A stretch of 45,303 bases of DNA from Streptacidiphilus carbonis (GTDB lineage Bacteria; Actinomycetota; Actinomycetes; Streptomycetales; Streptomycetaceae): positions 46,952 to 92,254 of the forward strand of contig NZ_BBPM01000030.1 of the NCBI RefSeq assembly GCF_000787775.1. Reading direction: 5' to 3'. The notes beneath the pieces are model-generated. The model had not been told where the DNA came from. It saw only the letters and a list, made by a program, of their open reading frames with translations, and did no database searches. Below are positions 18,178-25,869 of the stretch, in pieces. Every line of letters begins with the position of its first letter. Position 1 is the first letter of the stretch. A program made the position numbers and the translations under genes.

Positions 18178-19522
18178 TCACGGCAGAAGCCCCGCCAGAT
18201 TCATTCTGATGGGGCTTCTGGGGTGTCTGACGGCAGTAGTTGACGGCAACGTCAGCGGACGGGTGCTACGCAAAGGTGGTTCGTCGCCGTCGCCGGGTCG
18301 GCTGCTGGTCTTCTTGGGGTCGTGGAGGGCGTTGCCGAGGAGGTCGATGGCGTCGCGTTGGAGGTGGAATCGGACGTGGGCGTACACCGTTGCGGTCACG
18401 CCGATGTGGGCGTGGCCCAACAACTCTTTGATGACGACGAGTTCGACGCCATGCCGGAGGTCGTGGAAGCGGATGCGGCGGAGGGTGGCCCGGCGGAGCA
18501 GGGTGTTGAAGTGCCGGATCAGGGTGGCTCCTTCGATCGGCTGGCCGTCGGGCCGGGTGAACACGTAGCCGCTGTCCGACCAGCCCTTGCCCGTTGCCTC
18601 CCGTTCCCGGCCCTGCTGTTCGCGGTGGTCCCGCACGGAGTGCAGGCACTCGGTGGGCAGGGCGATGCGCCGCTCGGAGCTCTGCGTCTTGGTCGGCAGG
18701 GCGGTCAGTCCGCTGCTGTTGGTGCGCTGGAGCGTGCGGCGGATGCTGGCGGTGCCGCCGGTCAGGTCGTTGTCTTCCCAGCGCAGGCAGAGGAGTTCGC
18801 CCTTGCGTAGGCCGGTGCGCAGGGCGAGTTCGAACAGCGCCTGGAGCCGGTGGCCGCTGACGACGGTGAGCAGATCGCGGGCCTCTTCCACGGTCAGCGG
18901 CTCGAAGCGACGTGCCCTGGGGGTGCCCATGCGGACGTTGCGGGCGACGTTGCGCGGGATCTCCTCCTCGCGCACCGCGGGCTCCAAGGCGGACTTGAGC
19001 ACGGAGTGGACGTAGGCCAGCGTGAGCGGGGACAGGCGCTTGCGGCAGCAGGTGCTGGCCGCGCAGCACTGGAGCTGGGTGCGGGTGGTGTCAAGGCCGC
19101 GTGTGCAGCACTGCAGGTGGTGCGGAGTTGGTCGAGCCAGGTGCGGACGTCCTTGGCGGTGAGTTTGGTGACCTTCTTCTTGCCCAGGCCGGGGATGATG
19201 TAGAGCCGCGTGCAGGCGGTGCAGCGGGTGTCGATGTTCTCGCGCAGCCGGTGGACGGCGACGGTCTCCAGCCAGTAGGTCAGGAACGCGGCGACGCTGC
19301 CCTGCGCGGAGGGGGCGGGACGCCGCGGTTGCTGGCGGCGGTCTTCTCGGTGAGCTTGGCGAGCGCCTCCTTGCGCGTCGCGCCGTAGACGCGGACGCGT
19401 CTGCGGGTGTCGCCTGCGGCCAGGACGTATCCGGCGGCTTCCCAGCGGCCGTCCTTGCATTGGTAGACGCTGCCGTCACCATTCGCGCGGGTGCGGCGGG
19501 AGCTGGGGTTCGGGCTGGTCAT
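18178..19522 (-). pseudogene. Tyrosine integrase, frameshifted pseudogene (right end of element 1)
   Basis: A full-length integrase of the actinobacterial phage/AICE type is recognisable in three frames. It opens MTSPNPSSRRTRANGDGSVY (arm-binding AP2-like strands: GRWEAAGYV) and shifts near 19320 into the SAM-like core-binding domain (FLTYWLETVAVHRLRENI; IPGLGKKKVTKLTAKDV). It shifts again near 19110 into the catalytic domain (ALRTGLRKGELLCLRWED with Arg I; RFHDLRH; LLGHAHIGVTATVYAHV with Tyr). Both shifts are explained by loss of one C. In addition the box HDLRH joins directly to GVELVVIKELLGH, lacking about nine residues usually between them. The gene is therefore dead. It overlaps the upstream xis by one base (TGATG). 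It belongs to a different integrase subfamily from the att-proximal remnants. Confidence 0.88.
18184..18220. terminator. Bidirectional terminator between toxin operon and int pseudogene
   Basis: CAGAAGCCCC (18184-18193) pairs with GGGGCTTCTG (18211-18220), with an inner CAGA/TCTG helix in the loop. It lies 28 bp after the immunity stop, between convergent genes. The degraded int frame reads through it, which suggests that frame lost its original stop. Confidence 0.7.
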
Positions 19523-19703
19523 CAGGTGGCCTCTTCAAGGTGGTGGTGGACAAGGGCGTTGAGGGCGTGAGCAGGGATGCGGCGGAGCGGCCGATGGTGA
19601 TGGAGGCGAGCTGCCGGGTGCGGATGAGGTCGTAGACGGTGGAGCGGCCGACCTTGAGCCGGGCCATGGCCTTGGGCACGGTGAGGAGTTCGTCGTCAGC
19701 CAC
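19522..19703 (-). pseudogene. Excisionase-like MerR/HTH_17 DNA-binding protein, frameshifted
   Basis: A roughly 60-residue excisionase. The GTG start gives VADDELLTVPKAMARLKVGR, then STVYDLIRTRQLASITIGRS, the winged helix-turn-helix of the BldC/Xis type. After the RS of the wing one C is missing (about 19585), and the normal end, RIPAHALNALVHHHLEEAT, is read in another frame down to a TGA overlapping the int start by one base. The xis-int arrangement is standard for directional excision control. With the integrase also broken, both are relics. Confidence 0.8.
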
Positions 19704-20032
19704 GCGCCACCCCCGATGCCCCCTGCTCGCCGGGCGGATTGTCGGCACGCACAGGCTGATGGTGGCTCGTGGACTCCAAGCCGAGGACGTACCAGTTGGC
19801 TCCGCCCGTCGGCCGGTGAAGCCGACGCCGACAGAGCGGCGACTTGTGCCAGCGGGTGCCGATCGAGGGCGGTGACCCGCGCTGGTGGGAGCGTGGTGGG
19901 AGCGGCGTCCCCGGTACGGGACGGCAGCGGTCGGCACCGCCCGGACGGGACAGGGTCGTTGACCCGCAGGAAACGGCACCCATCGCTACTACATGTACCT
20001 CCCCGGCACCGCACGCACCCGCGACGAGCGAG
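19704..20032. other. Non-coding right end of element 1
   Basis: These 329 bp between the xis relic and att copy 2 hold no convincing gene. They contain a pair of 11-bp arm-like repeats at 19883-19903. The remainder shows no recognised structure. This is where the attR arm and the xis promoter would be expected. Confidence 0.5.
19883..19903. repeat. Two 11-bp repeats, putative integrase arm sites (right end 1)
   Basis: TGGTGGGAGC occurs at 19883-19892 and 19894-19903 (11-bp period), ending 130 nt before core 2. One copy ends exactly 130 nt before core 3 as well (32795-32805), which supports a functional role in recombination. Confidence 0.55.
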
Positions 20033-20074
20033 CTCTTAATCAGCGGGTCCGGGGTTCGAGTCCCTGGCGGCGCA
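20033..20074 (+). other. att core, copy 2 (junction of elements 1 and 2)
   Basis: Exact 42-bp copy of the tRNA-Lys 3' part, without the 5' half of a tRNA gene. Identity with copy 1 continues to the right for about 570 bp of element DNA, so this point is both the right end of element 1 and the left end of element 2. Confidence 0.85.
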
Positions 20075-20091
20075 CCGTCAAAGTAGTATCT

Positions 20092-20135
20092 GACCTGCGG
20101 GTTCATGAGTGATCATGAACCCGCAGGTCTTTTTT
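20092..20135 (+). terminator. Intrinsic terminator behind att copy 2
   Basis: The same hairpin and six T residues as behind the tRNA, here with a fully complementary stem. Nothing known is transcribed into it from the left, since the tRNA copy is only a 3' fragment; it supports duplication of the element end. Confidence 0.75.
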
Positions 20136-20141
20136 GATCTT

Positions 20142-20163
20142 GTGGTGGGAGCGTGGTGGGAGC
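20142..20163. repeat. Two tandem 11-bp repeats, putative integrase arm sites (left end 2)
   Basis: GTGGTGGGAGC twice in tandem, beginning 68 nt after core 2, the same distance as at the left end of element 1. Confidence 0.55.
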
Positions 20164-20207
20164 ACGGACGCGGACTGGGCGCGCGTGGGGTTTCCCGGCG
20201 GTGGGCG

Positions 20208-20644
20208 TCAGTTGCTGGATGTGCCCCAGGTGCGGGCTCCGGCCTGGTTGAAGGCTCCGGCCAAGGCGGCGGCGGCTTGGTGTTTGAGTTCGTCGACGAC
20301 GGACTGGTAGGTGTCGCGGGTGAAGCTGGTGGAGGAGTGGCCGAGGGTCTCTTTGACGACGCGGGCGTCGACGCCGGCGGCCAGGGCGTGGGTGGCCGCG
20401 CCGTGGCCTAGGTCGTGCAGGCGGATCGGGGGCAGGTCGTGTTCCTCGATGAGTTGCTGGAACGCCGCGGTGACGTGGGCCGGGTGGAGCGGGCCGCCGT
20501 CGGCGTCGGTGAATACCAGGCCGGTGTTCAGCCAGCCGGGGCCGTGGGCCAGGCGGACCTTGCGCTGGCGGCGGCGGTGGGCGCCCAGGAGGGTGACGGT
20601 GTCGGGGTCCAGGGCGATGGCGCGCTCTCCGGCGTCGGACTTGA
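20208..20644 (-). pseudogene. Tyrosine integrase, C-terminal remnant (left end of element 2)
   Basis: The minus strand encodes about 145 residues matching the remnant at 5357-5905, from roughly SDAGERAIALDPDTVTLLGA to AGARTWGTSSN, here ending in TGA instead of TAA. The HDLxH box region, LGHSS and the nucleophilic Tyr in DTYQSV are kept. By eye the two copies differ at fewer than 20 of about 560 positions including flanks. This copy breaks off about 95 bp earlier on the N-terminal side, at a different point from copy 1. So both were truncated, and the break points are independent or the second was shortened further. Confidence 0.83.
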
Positions 20645-20675
20645 GGCCCTGAATAGCTGGTCCCAGCCGACCCCA

Positions 20676-20700
20676 GGGCGCGCGCGGGTCGCGCGCGGGC
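20676..20700. terminator. Possible terminator of the beta-helix protein gene
   Basis: GGGCGCGCGCG and CGCGCGCGGGC form a very GC-rich imperfect hairpin about 30 bp past the minus-strand stop at 20731. Alternating CG sequence could also fold in other ways. Confidence 0.35.
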
Positions 20701-20730
20701 CGCTCGGGGCGGGTTCGCTACGGAAGGCGG

Positions 20731-23511
20731 TCAGTTGGTCGAGTACGCCTCGATGTCAGCAATGACGTTGACCGACCCGAAGGGGTTGTAGAGAGCGGCG
20801 TATCCGTGGGCGATGGGCAGGTAGACCAGGGACGGAGTGATCTGGCCGTGCATGAAGTTGAGCGCCGAGCCACCCGGCTGGGATGTCAGGTCGCCCCAGG
20901 CGGTGAGGTAGCCGTTGGCGGTGGAGTCGATGGCGGTCAGGTTCACCAGCACCCCGGTGGCACCGGCCGGGATTCCGTCGACGCCGGCGACCTTGAAGCT
21001 CAGGTCGCTGGTGGGCCCCATCGGCGCCTTGTGGGCGCCGACGCCCGAGCGCGTGTCGAGGACCCGGACGGGGGTGACCGGGGTCATGGGCGCGTTGACG
21101 GGATCGGTCGTCGGGCCGAAGGGCAGGTAGAAACCCTCCACCGAGGCGAGGAGGTCCACCGAGCCGGACTGGTTGAACAGCGAGACCCGACCCTGTGCGT
21201 CCACCGGAGCCACGACCGTCGTCGAACGGGTCTCGCCTGCAACGAAGTTGAGGTCGGACGTGTTCGGCCGACTGGTGCCGGGCTCATAGGCGGTGACGTA
21301 ACTGCTCGCCGTCGCATTGGTCTCGGTGATGTCCAGGAGCACTGCGGTCGCGCCGTACTCGTAACTGCCCAGGTTCTTGGTCTGCAGAGTCGAGAATGTG
21401 ACTGACGCGCCCGGTCCGACTTTGCCGAGCTTGGGCAGTCCCTGGTTGCCACGGGTGTCAAGGACCGGTCGGAACTCACCCCAGGTTTTGGCGTCGTTCA
21501 TCAGAATCGTGCCGTTCGACGAGGGTGTGACGGTGTTGTATCCCTCGACGTCGGCGATCACGTCGAGCGGTCCGGCGGAGTTGTAGAGGTCCACGATGCC
21601 GTTGGCCCCGACCGGTACGTCCACCAGGTTGGCGACGGTCTGTCCCGGACGGTAGTTGAGGCCGGAGGCCGTGGGACGTACTCCTCCGTCGGGGTAGGCG
21701 GTGACGAAACCGTTGCCTGTGGTGTCGGTGACGGTGAGGTTGAGCAGCACGGACGAGGCGTTGGCAACGCCCGCGGCACCGTTCACCTGCAGCCGGACTA
21801 CGCCGCCCGCTCCGAGCCGAGCCTTGGGCGCGCCCAGTCCCGCGCGGGTGTCGAGAACGCGCGTGGGGCCGACGGGCACGAATGCGGGACCGACGGTGAC
21901 CTTGGTGCTCGCGGTGGCGGTGCGTCCGCCGATGTCGGTCAGGGTGCTGCTGATGGTGTAGGTGCCGGGCTTGCTGTAGGTGTGCTCGCCCCCCTCGCAA
22001 TTGCTGGCCTGGACGACGACTGGCGTCTCGTCACCGAAGTTGAGCTTGCAGGAGGCGAGGTTGAAGGGCGAGCTGGAGCCGTCAGCATGCACTGTCACGC
22101 CCAGCGGGGCGTCCGCGTTCTGCTCGTTGGCGCTGATGCGGTCGACGAGCGGGCCGGGCGGGTTGATGGTGACCCAGCGCGTGTAGCTCTGGCCGCCCTC
22201 GGCCTCGGTGATGGTGTAGATGGTGCTCTTGCTGTTGGTCAGGGTGGTGTAGGTGTGCTGTACGGAGGGGGCGGTCGTGGTGACGAGGGGGGTTCCGTCG
22301 CCGAAGTCGAAGGTGCGGGTGACGGCCGTGCCCCAGGGGTTGCGGTCACCCGAGGTGACGGTCACCGGATAGCCCACGACCGTATCCAGCGGCGTGACGG
22401 TGGGGGCGTAGTGCCACAGGGGGTCTTGGAACTCGACCGCCCCACGGTCGTAGTAGCCGCTGCCGGTACCCGTGTTGGGGACAAGCGGGTCGTCCACGCG
22501 CGGCCTGCCGTAGATGTCGGTGGCCAGCTCTCCCGGCGCGTCGGCGTCGGCCGAGTCAATGCCGGGGTAGCCCTCGCTGGGCCAAGGTGCGCCGATCCCC
22601 AGCCTGGCCACACCGGCGACGATGTCCTGCCTGCCCTGGCCGGTCGCGGTCTGGAATTGCGCCACGGTGGTGTAGCGGGTCCCTGCCCAGGTGTAGAGGT
22701 CGGCACCTGACAGCGGAGAGAAGAGGTTGTACCCGGTTGTCGACTGAGCAGCGGAGTCTGCGCTGACCTGGATGTCGCCGCCGTAGACCACGTTGTTCTC
22801 GACGCTGAGGCCGGTCGAACCACCGTCTGCGGTGAGCGCCTGTCGGACGAGCTCGAAGGTGTTACTGGTGACGTCGGTGTCGATCGCTCCGTCGAGGACG
22901 ACACCTGTGCCGGAGTTGTTGCCCGAGCTGATCTCGTCGGTGCTGATGACCGTGTGCTGAACGCCCTGGTCCACCCTGATGGCGTCACCGGCGACCGGAT
23001 TGAGGAAGCTGCGACTCACGGTGACGCCGCTGCTCTGGCCGGATACCTCGACGGCCGTGGTGTTCACCGGGACGTCGACGCGTAGGCCGTCCATGGTGAC
23101 GTCACTGGAGTCTTTGACTTGCAGGCTGCCTGCGGACATCACCAGCTGCAGGTTGCGTAGCGCCACGTCGTGGACGCCCTGGAAGCTCAACTGCGGAAGG
23201 GATATGTAGTTCGTGCCGATGATGGTGATCGGGGCCCCAGGGGTGCCTGAGGTAGTGATCGTGGTCGCCGGGTAGGTGCCGCCGGCGGCTATCTGGACGG
23301 TGCCGCCGGGCTGGGCGGCGACCGTCGCCGCCTGGATGGTGCAGTAGGGATCCGCCGCGGTACCGGTGCCTGCGGCGGTGTCCGAGCAGGCGGGGTTGCG
23401 CACGTCGACGTACAGCGTCGTTGCGTCCGCTGACGCTGTGGCGGTCGGTAGTACCACCCCCGCAGCCAGTAGCGTCAGAGCGACGAGTCCGGCCGCATGA
23501 GATCTGGACAC
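20731..23511 (-). CDS. Secreted parallel beta-helix / PKD protein with three C-terminal LDTR repeats
   Basis: A 926-residue exported protein. The GTG at 23511 has AGGGGG 6 nt upstream and opens a signal peptide (SRSHAAGLVALTLLAAGVVL, cleavage near ATASA). Next, ADPYCTIQAATVAAQPGGTVQIAAGGTY marks the start of a right-handed parallel beta-helix (about 35-330), as in pectate lyases and other polysaccharide-active proteins. About 340-570 contains two PKD-like folds (FDFGDGTPLV; LNFGDETPVV). The last about 350 residues are three repeats of some 115 residues, each opening RVLDTR and ending in a V-IADVEGY-like strand (DVIADVEGY, DLLASVEGF, NVIADIEAY). These repeats are known from actinobacterial cell-surface proteins but have no established function. 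No catalytic triad could be identified. Surface adhesion or glycan binding is inferred. Confidence 0.85.
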   Translation of the reverse strand: MSRSHAAGLVALTLLAAGVVLPTATASADATTLYVDVRNPACSDTAAGTGTAADPYCTIQAATVAAQPGGTVQIAAGGTYPATTITTSGTPGAPITIIGTNYISLPQLSFQGVHDVALRNLQLVMSAGSLQVKDSSDVTMDGLRVDVPVNTTAVEVSGQSSGVTVSRSFLNPVAGDAIRVDQGVQHTVISTDEISSGNNSGTGVVLDGAIDTDVTSNTFELVRQALTADGGSTGLSVENNVVYGGDIQVSADSAAQSTTGYNLFSPLSGADLYTWAGTRYTTVAQFQTATGQGRQDIVAGVARLGIGAPWPSEGYPGIDSADADAPGELATDIYGRPRVDDPLVPNTGTGSGYYDRGAVEFQDPLWHYAPTVTPLDTVVGYPVTVTSGDRNPWGTAVTRTFDFGDGTPLVTTTAPSVQHTYTTLTNSKSTIYTITEAEGGQSYTRWVTINPPGPLVDRISANEQNADAPLGVTVHADGSSSPFNLASCKLNFGDETPVVVQASNCEGGEHTYSKPGTYTISSTLTDIGGRTATASTKVTVGPAFVPVGPTRVLDTRAGLGAPKARLGAGGVVRLQVNGAAGVANASSVLLNLTVTDTTGNGFVTAYPDGGVRPTASGLNYRPGQTVANLVDVPVGANGIVDLYNSAGPLDVIADVEGYNTVTPSSNGTILMNDAKTWGEFRPVLDTRGNQGLPKLGKVGPGASVTFSTLQTKNLGSYEYGATAVLLDITETNATASSYVTAYEPGTSRPNTSDLNFVAGETRSTTVVAPVDAQGRVSLFNQSGSVDLLASVEGFYLPFGPTTDPVNAPMTPVTPVRVLDTRSGVGAHKAPMGPTSDLSFKVAGVDGIPAGATGVLVNLTAIDSTANGYLTAWGDLTSQPGGSALNFMHGQITPSLVYLPIAHGYAALYNPFGSVNVIADIEAYSTN

Positions 23512-23778
23512 GGTGTTCCCCCTGGGTTCCGCTCTCGGCCGAGGCACCCGTCTCGGGGCAGCGCGGAGTGGACCGCAACATACCAGGCAGCGCGACCCGG
23601 CCAAGGCAGAGGTTCCGGGCGCTGGCACCAGACGCCGGGGCCGAAAAGGTACTTCCACACGGACGCATCGGCGTCGTCCAGCCGGTCGGCCACCAGTAGC
23701 GCGGCCGTCGCTCCACGGGTGCGTGCCCCGCAACCCCGGGCCACGGCGCATGCCGGGGCACAACGGCCGCACCGAAGA

Positions 23779-24060
23779 CGTGAACACCCACACCAAACGA
23801 GTCATGCGCCAGATGCACGGCCGCGCCGGCTTCGACCCTCCTCCGCCACCGAATCCTCACCTGCGCACCACGCCGGGCGGACTGCTGCGGATCGACAAGA
23901 AGAAGATCAGCGACATCGCGCTGGGTTACAAGTCGCTTCTTGAGGTGGAACGCGGCTGGAGGGACATGAAGCAGATCTTGGACCTGCGGCCCGTCTACCA
24001 CCGCCGCGAGGACCGCATCCGCGCCCACGTCCTGCTGTGCTGGCTGGCGTCGTTCGCAGG
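23779..24060 (+). pseudogene. IS1634-like (DDE) transposase remnant
   Basis: The plus strand reads LLRIDKKKI, then SDIALGYKSLLEVERGWRDM, KQILDLRPVYHRREDRIRAH and VLLCWLAS. This is the last third of an IS4/IS1634-group transposase, with the E of the DDE triad in the YxxxxxVExxWRxMK block. Between KKKI and SDIALGYK a stretch that normally includes a KYLLRTSD-type segment is missing. The catalytic Asp region upstream and the C-terminus are gone, and no terminal inverted repeats are visible. It lies 120 bp before jetA and may mark the insertion boundary of the Wadjet module (inference). Confidence 0.7.
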
Positions 24061-24183
24061 TCGGCCGGGGCGTGGTCGGGAGGTCTTGATCGGGCTGCGG
24101 CATGGTACGGGAACGGAGGAGTCGGGCCGGGCGGTCCGGGAAAGCGGACGGAGGCTGCTCGGCCGTGCGACACAATGAGGTGT

Positions 24184-25869
24184 GTGACCAGCGTCGACGA
24201 CACCCTCGCGAATCGGACGGCCGACGACGTCGACAGGGACGGCGGGCCGGGGACGTACCAGCCGTTCGCCCATCTCACGGTAGAGCACAGTGCGCTCTAC
24301 CGTCAGGTGATGGGGGTGTTCGTCCGTGCGAAGCAGGAGTTCTCGGTCCACTTGCGGCCGGAGGACGTGCACCTGGCGCTGGCGGCTGAGGGCCGGCCGC
24401 CGCTGGAAGTGGTGGCGCGGGCGTTGGAGGCCCTGGCCCGGTGGGGCAATCTGCGGGCGGATCCGGACACGGGCCGGGTTACGGCGCTGGAGGACTTCTA
24501 CCGTTCCCGGTACATCTACCAGCTCTCCCGGGCGGGTGAGGCGGCCGAGGAGGCGCTGGCAGCGTACGACGAGGCGCTGGGCAGGCGTGGTGAACTGCAG
24601 GCCGTCGCGCTGGCGGACATCGCGGTGCAGTTGCGCGCGCTGCTGGCGCTGGCAGGGCGGGAGGATCCGGACCCAGCGGTGGTGCACCTGGCGCTTCTGG
24701 CGCTGGTGGACCGCTTCTCCGGGCTCGCGGAGAACGCGCGGGCGTTCATGAACTCGCTGCAGCGCACGGTCGATCTCCACGAAGCCGAGGTGGACGTGTT
24801 CCTGGCCTACAAGCAGCGGCTGATCGAGTACCTGGAGCGGTTCATCGAGGACCTGGTGACGCGGGGGGCCGAGATCGCCGGTCTGCTGGAGGAGTTGGGT
24901 GTCTGGCCGGACGGGCGGGTGGGGCCGTTGCTGTTGCTGGCCGCCGAGCGTGAGGCGTCCGATGCGGCGCCCGACGCCGCGGCCGAGGCGCTGGCTGCGG
25001 CCGAACGCCGTTGGCGGGGGCGCTGGGACGGGCTCCGCGCCTGGTTCCTCAGCGTTCCCGGGCGCAACTCCCAGGCCAAGCTGCTGCGTTCGGCCGCCCG
25101 CCAGGCCATCCCCCAACTGCTGGCCGTGGTGCAGGTGCTCAACGAGCGGCGGGCCGGGCGCTCGGACCGGTCCGCGGACTTCCGAGAGCTGGCCCGCTGG
25201 TTCGCGCAGGCACCGGACGACAACGCGCGGCACAGGTTGTGGCGGTCGGCTTTCGGGCTGTACTCGGCCCGCCATCTGACGATCGACCAGGAGGCGTTGG
25301 CTGAGCGCCTGGAGGATCCGGTGCCCGCGTCGGCGTCCTGGTACGACGCGCCCGGGGTGCGGATCAGCCCGCAGTTGCGGCGGACGGGCTCGTACGAGCG
25401 GCGTGGGCGGGCGCGTGCGGTGCAGGACCGGTCCGAGGCCAGGACCTACCTGGCGGAGCTCGCACGCAAGCAGGCGGAGCAGACGGCGGCGGCGCGGGCC
25501 CGGCTGGCCACGCGGGGCGAGATCCGTCTCAGCGATCTCGACGTTCTGGATCGCGACGCCTTCCGGCTCTTCCTCCAGTTGCTCGGCGATGCTCTTTCCG
25601 CCTGGCGGCCGGGGCTCATGGCGGTGTCGGCCACGACCAACGACGGGACGATGGAGATCAGACTGATCCGGTTGCCGGGCGAGGGCACGGCGGAGGTCCA
25701 CACCCATGACGGCGTGCTGCGCGGGCCTGAGCACCTGGTGGAGATCGTCGACCTCACCGTGGGGGACGAAGCGGACGTGAGCGGGACATCGGGTGGTGAA
25801 CCGGAGAACGACGTGCGAGTGGGTGCCGAGGCTGCGGGTGCCGAGACGGTGGGGAGTGGGCAGGGGTGA
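24184..25869 (+). CDS. jetA: Wadjet JetA, DUF2397 (TIGR02677) protein
   Basis: A 561-residue cytoplasmic protein, the MukF/kleisin-like subunit of Wadjet, which links the SMC heads and JetB. It shows the DUF2397 features: an N-terminal winged-helix region (FAHLTVEHSALYRQVMGVFV; LALAAEGRPPLEVVARALEALARWGNLRADPDTGRV), long charged helices in the middle and a C-terminal conserved strand region (LSATTNDGT-like AVSATTNDGTMEIRL). The GTG at 24184 is preferred (GAGG 3-4 nt upstream); an ATG at 24175 is in frame and possible. The gene opens a four-gene operon and overlaps jetB by four bases (GTGA). No promoter was recognised in the 120 bp upstream. The four-gene order identifies the system; the DUF2397/2398/2399 variety is usually called type III, but that number is from memory. 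Confidence 0.88.
   Translation: MTSVDDTLANRTADDVDRDGGPGTYQPFAHLTVEHSALYRQVMGVFVRAKQEFSVHLRPEDVHLALAAEGRPPLEVVARALEALARWGNLRADPDTGRVTALEDFYRSRYIYQLSRAGEAAEEALAAYDEALGRRGELQAVALADIAVQLRALLALAGREDPDPAVVHLALLALVDRFSGLAENARAFMNSLQRTVDLHEAEVDVFLAYKQRLIEYLERFIEDLVTRGAEIAGLLEELGVWPDGRVGPLLLLAAEREASDAAPDAAAEALAAAERRWRGRWDGLRAWFLSVPGRNSQAKLLRSAARQAIPQLLAVVQVLNERRAGRSDRSADFRELARWFAQAPDDNARHRLWRSAFGLYSARHLTIDQEALAERLEDPVPASASWYDAPGVRISPQLRRTGSYERRGRARAVQDRSEARTYLAELARKQAEQTAAARARLATRGEIRLSDLDVLDRDAFRLFLQLLGDALSAWRPGLMAVSATTNDGTMEIRLIRLPGEGTAEVHTHDGVLRGPEHLVEIVDLTVGDEADVSGTSGGEPENDVRVGAEAAGAETVGSGQG

Larger units (their letters stand above)
5182..20074. mobile_element. Integrated element 1 of the tRNA-Lys island (RHS toxin cargo)
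   Basis: The segment is bounded by two identical 42-bp att cores. From left to right it holds an integrase C-terminal remnant, a large secreted LamG-type protein, an RHS-Hint toxin with its likely immunity gene, and a decayed xis-int pair. No replication initiator, FtsK/Tra-type transfer gene or phage structural gene is seen, so it is a degenerate integrative element or genomic island rather than a functional conjugative element. Boundaries are direct observation; the element nature is inferred. Confidence 0.75.

Noticed and set aside
20033-20074. Second tRNA-Lys gene
   Set aside because: Only the 3' part is present; acceptor 5' strand, D arm and anticodon 5' stem are missing.
5182-20074. 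A functional AICE or prophage
   Set aside because: No replication, transfer, capsid or terminase genes, and all integrase copies are truncated or frameshifted.
19696-20106. Minus-strand frame with the phrase GTRTPDPLIKS
   Set aside because: A well-known artefact of translating the antisense of a tRNA 3' half; the same arises at 32508-33137.
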